DNA of 64,000 nt, taken from Subtercola lobariae. Its GTDB lineage: Bacteria > Actinomycetota > Actinomycetes > Actinomycetales > Microbacteriaceae. Made by a program: the position numbers and the translations under genes. The notes under the pieces were generated by a model. The model did not search any database. It worked only from the letters and a program-made list of their open reading frames with translations, and was not told where the DNA came from. Shown here piece by piece: positions 50,838-59,622 of the stretch. Each line of letters opens with the position of its first letter. Position 1 is the stretch's first letter. The stretch spans positions 62,001 to 126,000 of the forward strand of contig NZ_BMGP01000006.1 in assembly GCF_014640255.1 (NCBI RefSeq), written 5' to 3'.

Positions 50838-53800
50838 GGCGACGTTCAGGCCCTGCAGATTTTCGTCGTAACCGGTGTGGGTGTGCGCCGTCGTACTCGC
50901 ACACGCTGTGGTGACTGTCGGCGTTCGGTCAGCCGCGAAGCAGGATGTTGCGGCAGGGCCGTACGCGTCTGTGGCCCGATTCTGGCTGTCGTAGAGGGTG
51001 GTGGATTCGAGCCCCTGCGGGTTTGTGACCGATAACGTCTGGTCTTTCTCGTTCCACACTGTGTTGCTCGCCAAACCCATTGCTGAAGTAGAGGTCAATG
51101 TTCTCAACATGGCATCGAAGGTCACGGTCTGAGCATGCCCGGTGCCAACCCTTGTATTGGGCAACGGTGTGCCGGAGGTGTGATCGACCACATCGAGATA
51201 TGTGGTGTCAGCCACTGGGGTCGCAAGAGAATCGCCGTACGTGTAGGTCTTGGTTGGTTGAGTCGACGCGGTAACGCCATCAGGGGCGGGAAGCGCTACT
51301 TTCGTCGCGCGCCCCGTGCTGTCATACGCAATGGTGGTCGCGTTCGTCGAGGTCGCTGCGCGTGCGGGGCTTGTCGCGAGCAGCCAATCGTTCTGCAGCA
51401 CGTTGCGGATGGTCGTGACTCGCCCTTGGGCGTCGTACTGAAACGTCGACTGAGCGTTACCCGGGTTCGTGATGCGAACCAGGTAGCCGTTCGCGTCGTA
51501 TTCGAGCTCAGTGAAGTCTGGGGCGCCCTCAACGTGGCCGGGATAGATGATGCGGCACAAGAGCGGCCCGGTGGTCAAGGCGGCCGTGGCGGTGAACGAA
51601 CCTGGGTCGGTTTTGCAAACCCGACCGCCGACCAGATCGGCGCCTGACAGCCCCGCCTGCGCCGGGGTGTCGGTGGTGTACACGAACTTGACTTGCCTGC
51701 TGTACGCAGTGGATGCCGAGCCCGGCGTCACCGCAGAGAGCCGATCACTGATCGTGTCGACCGCACCGGTATCTGAGCGAAACTGCACAACGGGTGCAGC
51801 AGGTTTCAGCGCTTCTTGGGGACTCGAGACCTGAGAGACCTTGCCCGCGCTGTTAAACAGATAGACCGTGCCTGACTCGTCGGTCAGATTGACTTGGCCG
51901 GCCGCGTTCAGGGTCAGGATTCCGTTTTCGCCGGCCGGGGCCGCGTATCCTCCTTGCGCTTTCTTCGTGTAAGTATGAACAGCGCCTGAGGCGTCGGTCA
52001 GCACAACAGAGGAGTCGCTGATCTGCGCCGACGAGTAGAACCCCGAGGGGCCGGCGACGGGAGTGGATGCCGACCACCCGGTAGGCAAGGTCGAGATTGT
52101 TCGAGTGAACCACGACGCTGGCACGATCATCCCTGGGCCGGTATCACCTTGCTTTCGAACCAGTAGCTGCATCGCCGCGCTGCCGCCATTTTCGTAGTAC
52201 TGCACCTTCAGCGGCACCGGAGTGGTCGACAAGGCCGTGGTGCCGGCGCCCCAACTTATTTCGGCGGCGGTATTCCACTGATCGACCATCGTTGTGCCGT
52301 TGACAAAGATCTGCACCCCGTCGTCGCGGAGGTACCCGAACTGGTACTGCGTCGCGGTCGCGTCAGGAGAGCGAATGAAACCGGTCCAGCGGGCAAGGAA
52401 GTGGTCGGTGTCGACGACCCCCGGCGCCGGCGAGCCCGGCGTGCCGTTGTTACCGTCGCTCCAATCGAAGTTGATCTGCGGGTCGACCCGCGAAAGCACC
52501 TTCGTTGCGCCCGCGAAGTCAGCAGCCGAAGTGGTCGGTGTGGCCGGCATTCCATTGAAATAGTCGGCGTTCAAGCCCGCGTTCGACGGCGCCTGCGAGT
52601 TGTACGAGAAGCCCATTCCCATCGAGCCGCCCACCGTCGCCACCGTCGGCGAGGCGAATGTCATGTTCACGTTGCCATTGGCGAGGTTCACCGCGACCGG
52701 TCCCGCTGAATCTGACGGTGACGGGCCGCCCGCGCCGATTCGCTTGTTGATGCTGAAGCTCTTCGCCCACTGCGGGGTGAAGACTTGGGCACTGTTCTTC
52801 GTCTGCACCGCCCACGAGTACGTGCCGCCGTCTTGCAACGACGTCGAATCGGTTGGTGTCCACGTCGGGCTCGACTGCCAGCCCGAACTCACGACTTGGC
52901 CTGTACTCGCGTCGCTGCTGGTCGTGACGTTGAAGCGATATTGAAAGGCGAGCCCGTCTGGCGCCGTGGGAGCGGCCACACTGAATGTCGGCTGGGTCGT
53001 CGCAACGACCGCTTTGTCGGGAGGCGACGCGCTGGCCCCGTCAGCTTTCGCTGGATCATCGGTCGTAAAGCTGAATACGGGGGTATTCGGCCAGACCGGA
53101 TGCCCGGCGTAGTAGTCGTAATACGCGTCATGCACCCACGATCGCCAGTAATACGTCGTGCCTGGTTGCAGAATGTTTTTCGGCACGGTGACTGGGCCAT
53201 CGCCGCCCCAGCCGCTGTCGAAAACGTAGGGCCCACTATCTACGCCCGGGCTCGTGCTGACGCGAGTCAGTCGCCAGAGACCGTTGCCCTCAGGGTCACT
53301 TTCACCGCCGACGCTCAGCGTCGGCGTCAAGGAGGTGTTTGTTGCGCCATCAGAGGGAGCGGGCGAAGTGCCCGCCGACGGATAGGGCTTGTACCCGACA
53401 TACAATCTGGTGTCGATGACCTTGAGCGTGTACTGCCCGGGTGTTTCGTCACCGGCAAGCAGCAATTGATGGCCAGCCTGGCCGGCCGCGACCCAGTCAG
53501 AGATTCGGTAGCCGAGCCGAGTGTCACCAGGGTCTGTGTTGCCACCGCTCGCGTTGTCTACCGTGAAGGTACCCAACGGATCGCCGCCACAGTTCGGGCC
53601 GAAGCAGAGTCCGTCGTTGACCGCGGCTCCATGCCGATCTCGGCTATAGGCACCCGAAACGCCCGTCACAGCAATATCTGCGCCGACGATCTGATACCCG
53701 AAAAATTGCTCGTAGTTGTAGTGCACGACTGTGCGCCACACTCCATTGCCATTCGAGTTGCCGATCCAGACGTGATTGTTCGTATTCGTGAGATTTGTGT

Positions 53801-54881
53801 GCACTCCGTCGGTGGTTCGGTATGCCATTTCAGAATCGTCGTCGCTCGAACCCAACGATGGATCGACCGAGACCGGGTACACGCGAGCGGGGTCGGCCAG
53901 CCACGCCTTATCGGGTGCAACACTGATCAAGTAACTGGCGCCCTGCTGCAAGAGGCTCAATCGAACAGGGGCAGAAGCGTCGGCTTTGTTGTAGGTGCCC
54001 GATGAATCCCACATCGTCGGTGCGGGAATGGAGAACGCAGACGCTCCCGTCGCGTCGGAGAATGTGATGCCGCCGTCATCATTCTTGACCGCAGTGAGCC
54101 CGGCAGCGTCGACCTGCCAGGTCCACACCGGCGCTGTTTCCGGCTTGCTGTTCAGGCGCAGCGCCTCGTTCACGCCGGCGTCTGTCACGTCGTACACCAG
54201 ATCGGTGTTCGGGAACACATTCGTGTATTCCAAGTAATTCTTCGAATCCGACCACGGCGAAAGGTCGCGCTCCAAGACAGAATGCGCAGCGCCTTCGAGT
54301 GTGAATCCGATGGTGTTGCCGTTCTTCGTCATCTCCACGACGTTGCTGTCGTCGGCGTACTGCGAGAACTGCGGGTGAAGTGGATACTCGTCGACCTTCG
54401 CGCCCCCCTGACCGAGCCACGACCACGCGCCCGTGGTCTGAAGATCGGTCTGAATCGGTACCCAGCCATCGGTGTTTCCGGGCGCTGACGAGTCTTGAAT
54501 GTTGATCGGGGTCGAAGAGACCGCCGCGATCTTCATGCCGTCTGGGCCCGCGTACGTATCGCTGAACTCGGTTGCCGCGATAACCGGCTTCCCCGTGGGA
54601 TCGAAATTCTTAACCACCGACTGTGTGGCCGCGGTGATGCCAGGAGTCGCCGGAACCGACGGTGCGGGGGCGATGGGATCAGGCGCGTCGTCGGTGGGAG
54701 CAGCCGGCGAAGGCAGCTCCGGAACCTGCGACTGCTCCAACGGCGCTTCGCCCGGTGCGGTTGAGGCCGGCGCCGGAGTCACCGCATCATCGGCGAGAAC
54801 CGGAGAGGTGAGCCCGAGAACGAGCACGAACGAAACCACAATCGACGCGGCCGTCTTCAAGGCAGGGCGAAACGAAATCAC
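50835..54881 (-). CDS. Rhs/YD-repeat secreted toxin, N-terminal part ending at an in-frame TAA
   Basis: 1348 residues from a GTG at 54881. Sec signal peptide ALKTAASIVVSFVLVLGLTSPVLADD, then a Pro/Ala/Asp linker. A DNRLRE-type wall-associated domain is seen near residues 340-420 (DSEMAYRTTDGVHTNLTNTNNHVWIGN...WRTVVHY), then an Ig-like region, then GPVAVNLANGNVNM, the usual opening of Rhs-like shells. The first PA14 domain is at about 775-880 (LNADYFNGMPATPT...GYLRDDGVQIFVNGTTMVDQW), and the first YD-type repeats come in the last 250 residues (YDANGYLVRITNPGNAQSTFQYDAQGRV). It ends ENLQGLNVA then TAA, where a second PA14 domain would just begin. The downstream frame is the same, so the stop is a nonsense mutation or a recoding site. 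Confidence 0.88.
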   Translation of the reverse strand: MISFRPALKTAASIVVSFVLVLGLTSPVLADDAVTPAPASTAPGEAPLEQSQVPELPSPAAPTDDAPDPIAPAPSVPATPGITAATQSVVKNFDPTGKPVIAATEFSDTYAGPDGMKIAAVSSTPINIQDSSAPGNTDGWVPIQTDLQTTGAWSWLGQGGAKVDEYPLHPQFSQYADDSNVVEMTKNGNTIGFTLEGAAHSVLERDLSPWSDSKNYLEYTNVFPNTDLVYDVTDAGVNEALRLNSKPETAPVWTWQVDAAGLTAVKNDDGGITFSDATGASAFSIPAPTMWDSSGTYNKADASAPVRLSLLQQGASYLISVAPDKAWLADPARVYPVSVDPSLGSSDDDSEMAYRTTDGVHTNLTNTNNHVWIGNSNGNGVWRTVVHYNYEQFFGYQIVGADIAVTGVSGAYSRDRHGAAVNDGLCFGPNCGGDPLGTFTVDNASGGNTDPGDTRLGYRISDWVAAGQAGHQLLLAGDETPGQYTLKVIDTRLYVGYKPYPSAGTSPAPSDGATNTSLTPTLSVGGESDPEGNGLWRLTRVSTSPGVDSGPYVFDSGWGGDGPVTVPKNILQPGTTYYWRSWVHDAYYDYYAGHPVWPNTPVFSFTTDDPAKADGASASPPDKAVVATTQPTFSVAAPTAPDGLAFQYRFNVTTSSDASTGQVVSSGWQSSPTWTPTDSTSLQDGGTYSWAVQTKNSAQVFTPQWAKSFSINKRIGAGGPSPSDSAGPVAVNLANGNVNMTFASPTVATVGGSMGMGFSYNSQAPSNAGLNADYFNGMPATPTTSAADFAGATKVLSRVDPQINFDWSDGNNGTPGSPAPGVVDTDHFLARWTGFIRSPDATATQYQFGYLRDDGVQIFVNGTTMVDQWNTAAEISWGAGTTALSTTPVPLKVQYYENGGSAAMQLLVRKQGDTGPGMIVPASWFTRTISTLPTGWSASTPVAGPSGFYSSAQISDSSVVLTDASGAVHTYTKKAQGGYAAPAGENGILTLNAAGQVNLTDESGTVYLFNSAGKVSQVSSPQEALKPAAPVVQFRSDTGAVDTISDRLSAVTPGSASTAYSRQVKFVYTTDTPAQAGLSGADLVGGRVCKTDPGSFTATAALTTGPLLCRIIYPGHVEGAPDFTELEYDANGYLVRITNPGNAQSTFQYDAQGRVTTIRNVLQNDWLLATSPARAATSTNATTIAYDSTGRATKVALPAPDGVTASTQPTKTYTYGDSLATPVADTTYLDVVDHTSGTPLPNTRVGTGHAQTVTFDAMLRTLTSTSAMGLASNTVWNEKDQTLSVTNPQGLESTTLYDSQNRATDAYGPAATSCFAADRTPTVTTACASTTAHTHTGYDENLQGLNVA

Positions 54882-54890
54882 AACGATCCC

Positions 54891-54925
54891 AAAAAGCTAG
54901 GCCCCTGACCCCCAGATTGGGGCCT
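54891..54925 (-). terminator. Intrinsic-terminator-like hairpin just before the Rhs start
   Basis: On the minus strand AGGCCCC-N12-GGGGCCT (54925 down to 54899) is followed by AGC then TTTTT (54895-54891). It ends 10 bases before the Rhs GTG at 54881. The sequence AGGAGG overlaps its upstream arm. It could end oxidoreductase transcription or attenuate the Rhs gene. Confidence 0.65.
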
Positions 54926-55119
54926 CCTTGAAATCAGAACCTAGGGTGCAATTCGGCGCAGAGCAAATCCGAAGCCGCACGTCTCAAGTCATGAGGGACG
55001 CTCATTGTTGTGGAAACCTCACCAATTAAAGAGCCCCTTCCCCCGAAATCCAGAGGATCTTGCTCCGCTGCCCACCACTGAAGGGGAGAAACTTTTTTTG
55101 TGCAAATTCCCAGGAAACT

Positions 55120-55135
55120 GTCTCGTTGAAGAGAC
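55120..55135 (-). terminator. Small hairpin after the quinone oxidoreductase gene
   Basis: GTCTC-GTTGAA-GAGAC, 5 bp stem, 4 bases after the oxidoreductase stop, followed on the minus strand by AGTTTCC. Weak as a terminator. Confidence 0.3.
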
Positions 55136-55139
55136 GGGC

Positions 55140-56156
55140 CTAGGCGTCGAGCAGAGTTTTTCCGCGAAAGGCGCCGGCCGCGAGGGCGGCATGCGCGGCA
55201 GCGGCATCGGCGAGCGCGAAGTGCCGCGCGGGCGGGGTGGTCAGCACGCCTGAGAGCGCCAGGTCGGCGATGCGCTGCAGAACATCCGGAGTCTGCTCGC
55301 TTGCACCACCGCCCGAGAACGTCACGCCGAGTTCGACAGCGGCCGGGTCGGCGATGGTCAGCACCCGCGACGGGCCGCCGGCGAGCTCGATCGAGGCGGG
55401 CAGAACTCCGGCTCCTGCCGTGTCGAGCACCGCGTCGACGCCAGAGGGAGCGAGTTCGCGAACGCGCTCGAAGACTCCGTCGCCGTAGAGCACGGGGTGG
55501 GCGCCGAGTTCGCGTACGGCCTCGGCATCGCGCGTGCTGCAGGTCGCGATCACAGTGACGCCGTCGTTTGCGGCAAGCTGCACGGCCGCGGCCCCCACTG
55601 CTCCCGCACCGCCGTGCACCAGCAGAGTCTCGCCGGGCTTCACGTCGAGCAAGGCGAGGCACCGGATGGCCGTTGCCCCTGCCACCACGATCGAAGCGGC
55701 CGTCTCCCAGTGCAGATCGGCGGGTTTCTGCAGCACGGCTGTAGCGCGAGCGATCGCGAACTCGGCGTACGATCCGCTCGAGACCCAGCCGAAGACGGGG
55801 TCGCCGACGGCCAAGGGTAGGCGGGTGTTGCCAGAAGCCGGGTCGGCCTGAGACGGTTCTGCGGCCGATGAGTGCTGCCGAGCATCCGCGCCGCCCGACG
55901 AAGCAGCAACCGGCGCATCAGGCCCGGCCGCACCAACCGCCTCGACCACCCCTGCGAACTCGCTGCCCGGAGTCACGGGAAACGTCGGATGCACGTTGCG
56001 CTGCATCGCCCCCGACCGGAGCTTCAGGTCGTACGGGTTCACCGCGGCGAACCGCACCCGCACGAGCACCTCGCCGGCCGCCGGCGTCGGCACGGGCAGC
56101 TCGATCTCGTGTAGAACTTCGGGGCCGCCGTACGTGTCGAATGTGATCGCTTTCAT
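55140..56156 (-). CDS. NADPH:quinone oxidoreductase / zinc-independent alcohol dehydrogenase-like (MDR family)
   Basis: 338 residues from the ATG at 56156 (MKAITFDTYGGPEVLHEIELP, the typical start). GSEFAGVVEAVG and NPYDLKLRSG are the quinone-reductase catalytic-domain signatures; the zinc-binding Cys and Glu of true alcohol dehydrogenases are absent. LLVHGGAGAVGAAAVQLAANDGVTVIATCS is the NADPH Rossmann motif. A 30-residue Ala/Ser-rich insertion (APVAASSGGADARQHSSAAEPSQADPASG) lies after GVVEAVG. The gene is the right boundary of the Rhs island, and a damaged copy of its 3' end is at the left boundary. Confidence 0.92.
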   Translation of the reverse strand: MKAITFDTYGGPEVLHEIELPVPTPAAGEVLVRVRFAAVNPYDLKLRSGAMQRNVHPTFPVTPGSEFAGVVEAVGAAGPDAPVAASSGGADARQHSSAAEPSQADPASGNTRLPLAVGDPVFGWVSSGSYAEFAIARATAVLQKPADLHWETAASIVVAGATAIRCLALLDVKPGETLLVHGGAGAVGAAAVQLAANDGVTVIATCSTRDAEAVRELGAHPVLYGDGVFERVRELAPSGVDAVLDTAGAGVLPASIELAGGPSRVLTIADPAAVELGVTFSGGGASEQTPDVLQRIADLALSGVLTTPPARHFALADAAAAHAALAAGAFRGKTLLDA

Positions 56157-56202
56157 GAGGCCAACGCTACCCAATGCCGGTTGCCCACGGCATTCTTAGA
56201 AT

Positions 56203-56502
56203 ATGACTTTCGCTTTCTCCGGAACCATGCGCGCCCAACCGGGCCACCGCGACGACGTGATCGCGCTGTTGCTCGCCGACCAGTCTGCCCTCGCCGAACT
56301 CGGCTGCCTGCACTACCTCGTCGGAACGAACGATGCCGAACCCGACCTCGTCTACGTGAACGAGCTCTGGGTGAGCGCCGAGGCGCACGACGCGTCGCTG
56401 CAGCTCGAGTCGGTGAGGGCCGCGATTCAGGATGCCCTGCCGATGCTCACGGGCGACTTCACCAACTTCGGGTTCGAGGTCGTGGGCGGGCTCGGCGCGT
56501 AG
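56203..56502 (+). CDS. Antibiotic biosynthesis monooxygenase (ABM) domain protein
   Basis: 99 residues, one ferredoxin-like ABM domain. FAFSGTMRAQPGHRDDVIALLLADQSALAELGCLHYLVGTNDAEPDLVYVNELWVSAEAHDASLQLESVRAAI follows the family pattern (R-x-x-P-G-x-x-x...GC..Y.V......P..v...E.W.s..A...H). Such small dimers include quinol monooxygenases (YgiN) and heme-degrading enzymes. The His in DASLQ, usually AHxxH, is missing. It is divergent from the quinone oxidoreductase gene, an arrangement that suggests a joint role in quinone metabolism. Confidence 0.85.
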   Translation: MTFAFSGTMRAQPGHRDDVIALLLADQSALAELGCLHYLVGTNDAEPDLVYVNELWVSAEAHDASLQLESVRAAIQDALPMLTGDFTNFGFEVVGGLGA

Positions 56503-56655
56503 GCTAACCGCGCGGCAGAGCGCCATATGCGGCGAACACCGGCGCCCGGCGCGGCGGGGCGTGACCCCAGTAGCGCGGCGTGACGCGTCGCGTTGGGTCA
56601 CACGCGACGTGACACCGGTGGCGCCCGATGACCCGGCGCGTCAGGTCACCGCGCC

Positions 56656-57114
56656 TTACCCTCGTGCGACGACGGGCTCCGCCCCGGCAGCGCGAGCCGA
56701 GGCGGCACGCGAAACGCGCTCGAGAATGCCCGCGAGCGCCTCGAGATCGTCGGGGTCGAGCGCGGCGAACTCCGCAGGAGCAGCCGGGCGAACGAGCTCG
56801 ACACGAGCGCAGGCTTCGCGACCCGCCGGAGTCAGCGACACCGTCTTCGATCGCCGGTTCTCGGGGTCGACGAGCCGTTCGACCAGCCCGCGACGTTCGA
56901 GGTCGTTGACGGCGACGGTTGCGGCCGGCGCATCGATCAGCGTCGCGTCGGCCAGCTCCTTCATGCCCATCGGCCGCTCGACGAGGCGCCGAAGCACCCG
57001 CGCCCGGCCGAAGGGCAGATCGAGTTCGTCTGCGACAGCCCGGCGCCACGCCGTCAGGTTGTGGGTGGCGAGTGCCATGTAGGCCGCCCAGACATCATCG
57101 GCTCGTTCGGTCAT
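56656..57114 (-). CDS. MarR-family regulator next to an MFS exporter
   Basis: 152 residues. Winged-helix region: LDLPFGRARVLRRLVERPMGMKELADATLIDAPAATVAVNDLERRGLVERLVDPENRRSKTVSLTPAG, a clear MarR pattern. It lies 61 bases downstream of the MFS gene in the same direction, so they form an exporter-regulator operon in which the regulator likely represses both. AAGGAG is 11 bases upstream of the ATG. Confidence 0.9.
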   Translation of the reverse strand: MTERADDVWAAYMALATHNLTAWRRAVADELDLPFGRARVLRRLVERPMGMKELADATLIDAPAATVAVNDLERRGLVERLVDPENRRSKTVSLTPAGREACARVELVRPAAPAEFAALDPDDLEALAGILERVSRAASARAAGAEPVVARG

Positions 57115-57120
57115 GATTCA

Positions 57121-57136
57121 TTCACTCCTTTGTGAA
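57121..57136. promoter_or_regulatory. Palindrome before the MarR gene
   Basis: TTCAC-TCCTTT-GTGAA, 5-bp arms, covering the ribosome binding site of the MarR gene. A similar TGTG/CACA-type dyad stands at the MFS start. Candidate operator. Confidence 0.45.
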
Positions 57137-57175
57137 CAGACTATGGATGTGTGACGACAACGGTGCTGCCGGCGC

Positions 57176-58714
57176 TCACGACGTAACCCCCGCAGCGGAA
57201 GCGGTCGAAGCAGCCGAAGGCTCTTCGAAAAGGTGCCCGATGCGATCTGTCGTGCGGTGAGCCCACGGCGTGCTCGCCAGAATGCCGAGCACGCCCACCG
57301 CGATACCGCAGCCCATGCTGATGTACCAGAGTGCATGCGTGGCAAGCGCGAACTCAGGCCCGATGGCCGCCATCGCACCGGCCCCGGTGACGGTTCCCGC
57401 CAGCGCCACGCCGATCGCGACGCCCACTTGGCGGCTGGTCGAAGCGAGCCCGGCTGCCACACCGGCTTGCGACACGGGCATTCCAGCGACCGCCGTCGTG
57501 GTGATGGGTGCGTTGATCATGCCGAAGCCGAGTCCGAACAGCACGTACGAAATCAGCAACATGTAGTTCGGTGTCGTGGCCGTCAGAAAGCTCATCGAGA
57601 GAGCGCTCGCGGCAATGAGAGTTCCTGCGATCACCAGCGAGGGGCGAGTGCCGAAGCGCCCCACCATGCGGCCGGAGATCAGCGAACAGATCAGCGTCGC
57701 GAGGGCGAGGGGCAGCATGTAGAGGCCAGTCGCAAATGCGGAGAGCCCCCGAACATCCTGCAGGTAAAGCGCGTTCACGAAGAGAAAGGCACCGTAAGCG
57801 GCATACGCGCAGACCGCGCTGATCGCAGCTGAACTGAGCGGAAAACTGCGAAAGAATCGCACGTCGATCAGCGGCTCACGTCGGCGCAGCTCGTACCTCA
57901 CGAGCATCAGCACGGCGAGCGCCGAAAGCACGAACAGGCCGATGATCACGGGCGAACCCCAGCCGAGCCGCGGCGCCTCGATCAGCCCGAACACCAGCGA
58001 AACAAGCGCGACGATCACGAACACCTGCCCCAGCGGGTCGAAGCGTCGAGCCGTTGCCGCACGCGACTCCGGCACGAAAATGGCGCACAGGATGATCGCC
58101 GCGATGCCGATGGGAACGTTCACCCAGAACACCGAACGCCACCCGACCGTCTCGGTGAGCGCGCCGCCCACCAGCGGCCCGAACGCCATCGACACGCCGA
58201 CCACCGCGCCCCACACGCCAACCGCTCGCGCCCGTTCCTTTGCCACGGTGAAGGTGTTAGTGATGATCGACATGGCAACCGGGTTCAGCATCGACCCGCC
58301 GAGGCCCTGCAGCACACGCGCGAAGATCAGAAACCCTACGCTCGGCGCGATACTGCAGAGCAGAGATCCGACGCTGAAAACGATGAGCCCGATCTGAAAC
58401 ACCCGGCGGCGACCCAACCGGTCTGCGACAGAGCCCGACAGAAGCAAGAAGCTCGCAATCGCGAGCGTGTAGCCGTCAAGAACCCACTGCAGATCGGCGA
58501 CCGAGGCGCCGAGATCCACCCGAATCGACGGCAGCGCAACGTTGACCACGGTCGCATCCATCGACACGATGAACAGGCTCATGCAGCAGATGGCGAGTAT
58601 GAGGGCCTTGGGCGTGGGTTTGCGCCGAGCGCCGTCGGCCGTGCCGCGCCCCGCGGAGCTGCTGACGCCTGCCGCTCGTGCCGAGCTACCGCGGCTTCGA
58701 ATACTTGTACTCAC
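57176..58714 (-). CDS. MFS multidrug exporter (DHA2 / EmrB-QacA family)
   Basis: 512 residues with 14 predicted spans. SLFIVSMDATVVNVALPSIRVDLGASVADLQWVLDGYTLAIASFLLLSGSVADRLGRRRVFQIG is the classic DHA2 start with motif D1 (LDxTVVNVALP-like) and motif A (GSVADRLGRRR). Motif C follows as VWGAVVGVSMAFGPLVGGALTETVGWRSVFWVNVPIG. Proton-driven drug export is the expected activity. GTG start at 58714, with a CACAA-CTA-TTGTG dyad overlapping it. Operon with the downstream MarR gene. Confidence 0.93.
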   Translation of the reverse strand: MSTSIRSRGSSARAAGVSSSAGRGTADGARRKPTPKALILAICCMSLFIVSMDATVVNVALPSIRVDLGASVADLQWVLDGYTLAIASFLLLSGSVADRLGRRRVFQIGLIVFSVGSLLCSIAPSVGFLIFARVLQGLGGSMLNPVAMSIITNTFTVAKERARAVGVWGAVVGVSMAFGPLVGGALTETVGWRSVFWVNVPIGIAAIILCAIFVPESRAATARRFDPLGQVFVIVALVSLVFGLIEAPRLGWGSPVIIGLFVLSALAVLMLVRYELRRREPLIDVRFFRSFPLSSAAISAVCAYAAYGAFLFVNALYLQDVRGLSAFATGLYMLPLALATLICSLISGRMVGRFGTRPSLVIAGTLIAASALSMSFLTATTPNYMLLISYVLFGLGFGMINAPITTTAVAGMPVSQAGVAAGLASTSRQVGVAIGVALAGTVTGAGAMAAIGPEFALATHALWYISMGCGIAVGVLGILASTPWAHRTTDRIGHLFEEPSAASTASAAGVTS

Positions 58715-58726
58715 ACAACTATTGTG
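58714..58726. promoter_or_regulatory. Palindrome at the MFS exporter start
   Basis: CACAA-CTA-TTGTG, perfect 5-bp arms, touching the GTG start codon. In an AT-richer patch between the sigma-factor stop and the exporter. A likely operator for the MarR protein encoded downstream. Confidence 0.5.
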
Positions 58727-58735
58727 ACGTGTTAA

Positions 58736-59620
58736 CTATCTCCCGTCAACTTCGCTCGGAATTTCGAGTGCTTCCAACCGACGACGGTCAGTTAGCGCGA
58801 CGATGTCTACAATTCGACCCTCACTGATGGCACAAGCCATCAGTCCCACGATCTGGCCGCTCGTGCTTCGCGCAATGATGCCAGGTTCACCGTTGATGAC
58901 AGCGGAGCGTTCGGTCGTTGCCGCACGGCCTCCGCGGAGCGCTGCCGCTGCCACCTCGCTCGCCCCCGTCGAGATGATGAGCGACCGAGCGGTATGGGTG
59001 CGCGACGTCACGTTCGGATCAAGAACCGCCATGAGACCCTCGAAATCGCCGTCGCGCGCAGCACGCAAGAACTGATCGACAACGGCGCGGCCAGCCACAG
59101 CTCGGGCACCGGGTCGGGGGGCGCCTTGCACCTTTCGGCGCGCTCGGCTTGCGAGCATTTTGGTCGCGTTCGACGACTTGCCCACGATTCTGCCGATCTC
59201 CTCGAACGGCACCGCGAACAGGTCGTGCAGAACGAAGGCGAGCCGTTCGTTCGGTTCGAGGCTATTCAGAACGATGAGGAGGGCCGCTCCAACTGATTCG
59301 GCCAGCAGGGCGTTGCTCTCCGGCGCCGCATCGTGCTCTTCGGTGACGACGAGCTCGGGAAGATGATCGCCGTACAGCGACTCCGGTCGTGCGGAACGCG
59401 ATCGAAGAACGTCGATACAGACACGGCTCACGACGGTTGTGAGCCAGCCGCCGACGTTGTCGATCGACGTGAGCTCTTGTCGCGCGAAACGAATCCAGGT
59501 CTCCTGCACCGCGTCTTCTGCGTCGACACGCGAGCCGAGCATCCGATGGGCGACCGCGAGCAGGCGCGGTCGCTGCGCCTCGAACGCCGCAACCGCATCC
59601 GCGTGTCTCGATTCAGTCAC
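58736..59620 (-). CDS. ECF sigma factor of the ECF41 (SigJ-like) type with SnoaL-like C-terminus
   Basis: 294 residues from the GTG at 59620, preceded by GAAAGG 7 bases upstream. Sigma region 2: LLAVAHRMLGSRVDAEDAVQETWIRFARQ. Region 4: LNSLEPNERLAFVLHDLFAVPFEEIGRIVGKSSNATKMLASRARRKV. A C-terminal domain of about 110 residues (VDQFLRAARDGDFEGLMAVLDPNV...) resembles the SnoaL-like extension that in ECF41 factors replaces an anti-sigma factor. YGDHLPELVV stands at the place of the linker motif WLPEP. The DGGGK/R motif expected after DPNV is replaced by SRTHTARS. Divergent to doxX with ECF41-type promoters for both. Confidence 0.9.
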   Translation of the reverse strand: MTESRHADAVAAFEAQRPRLLAVAHRMLGSRVDAEDAVQETWIRFARQELTSIDNVGGWLTTVVSRVCIDVLRSRSARPESLYGDHLPELVVTEEHDAAPESNALLAESVGAALLIVLNSLEPNERLAFVLHDLFAVPFEEIGRIVGKSSNATKMLASRARRKVQGAPRPGARAVAGRAVVDQFLRAARDGDFEGLMAVLDPNVTSRTHTARSLIISTGASEVAAAALRGGRAATTERSAVINGEPGIIARSTSGQIVGLMACAISEGRIVDIVALTDRRRLEALEIPSEVDGR

Positions 59621-59622
59621 TC

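Noticed and set aside
54934-55005. 23-codon minus-strand frame before the Rhs terminator, a possible leader peptide
   Set aside because: No ribosome binding site, no run of regulatory codons; too short to support as a gene, though it could be examined with the attenuation idea.
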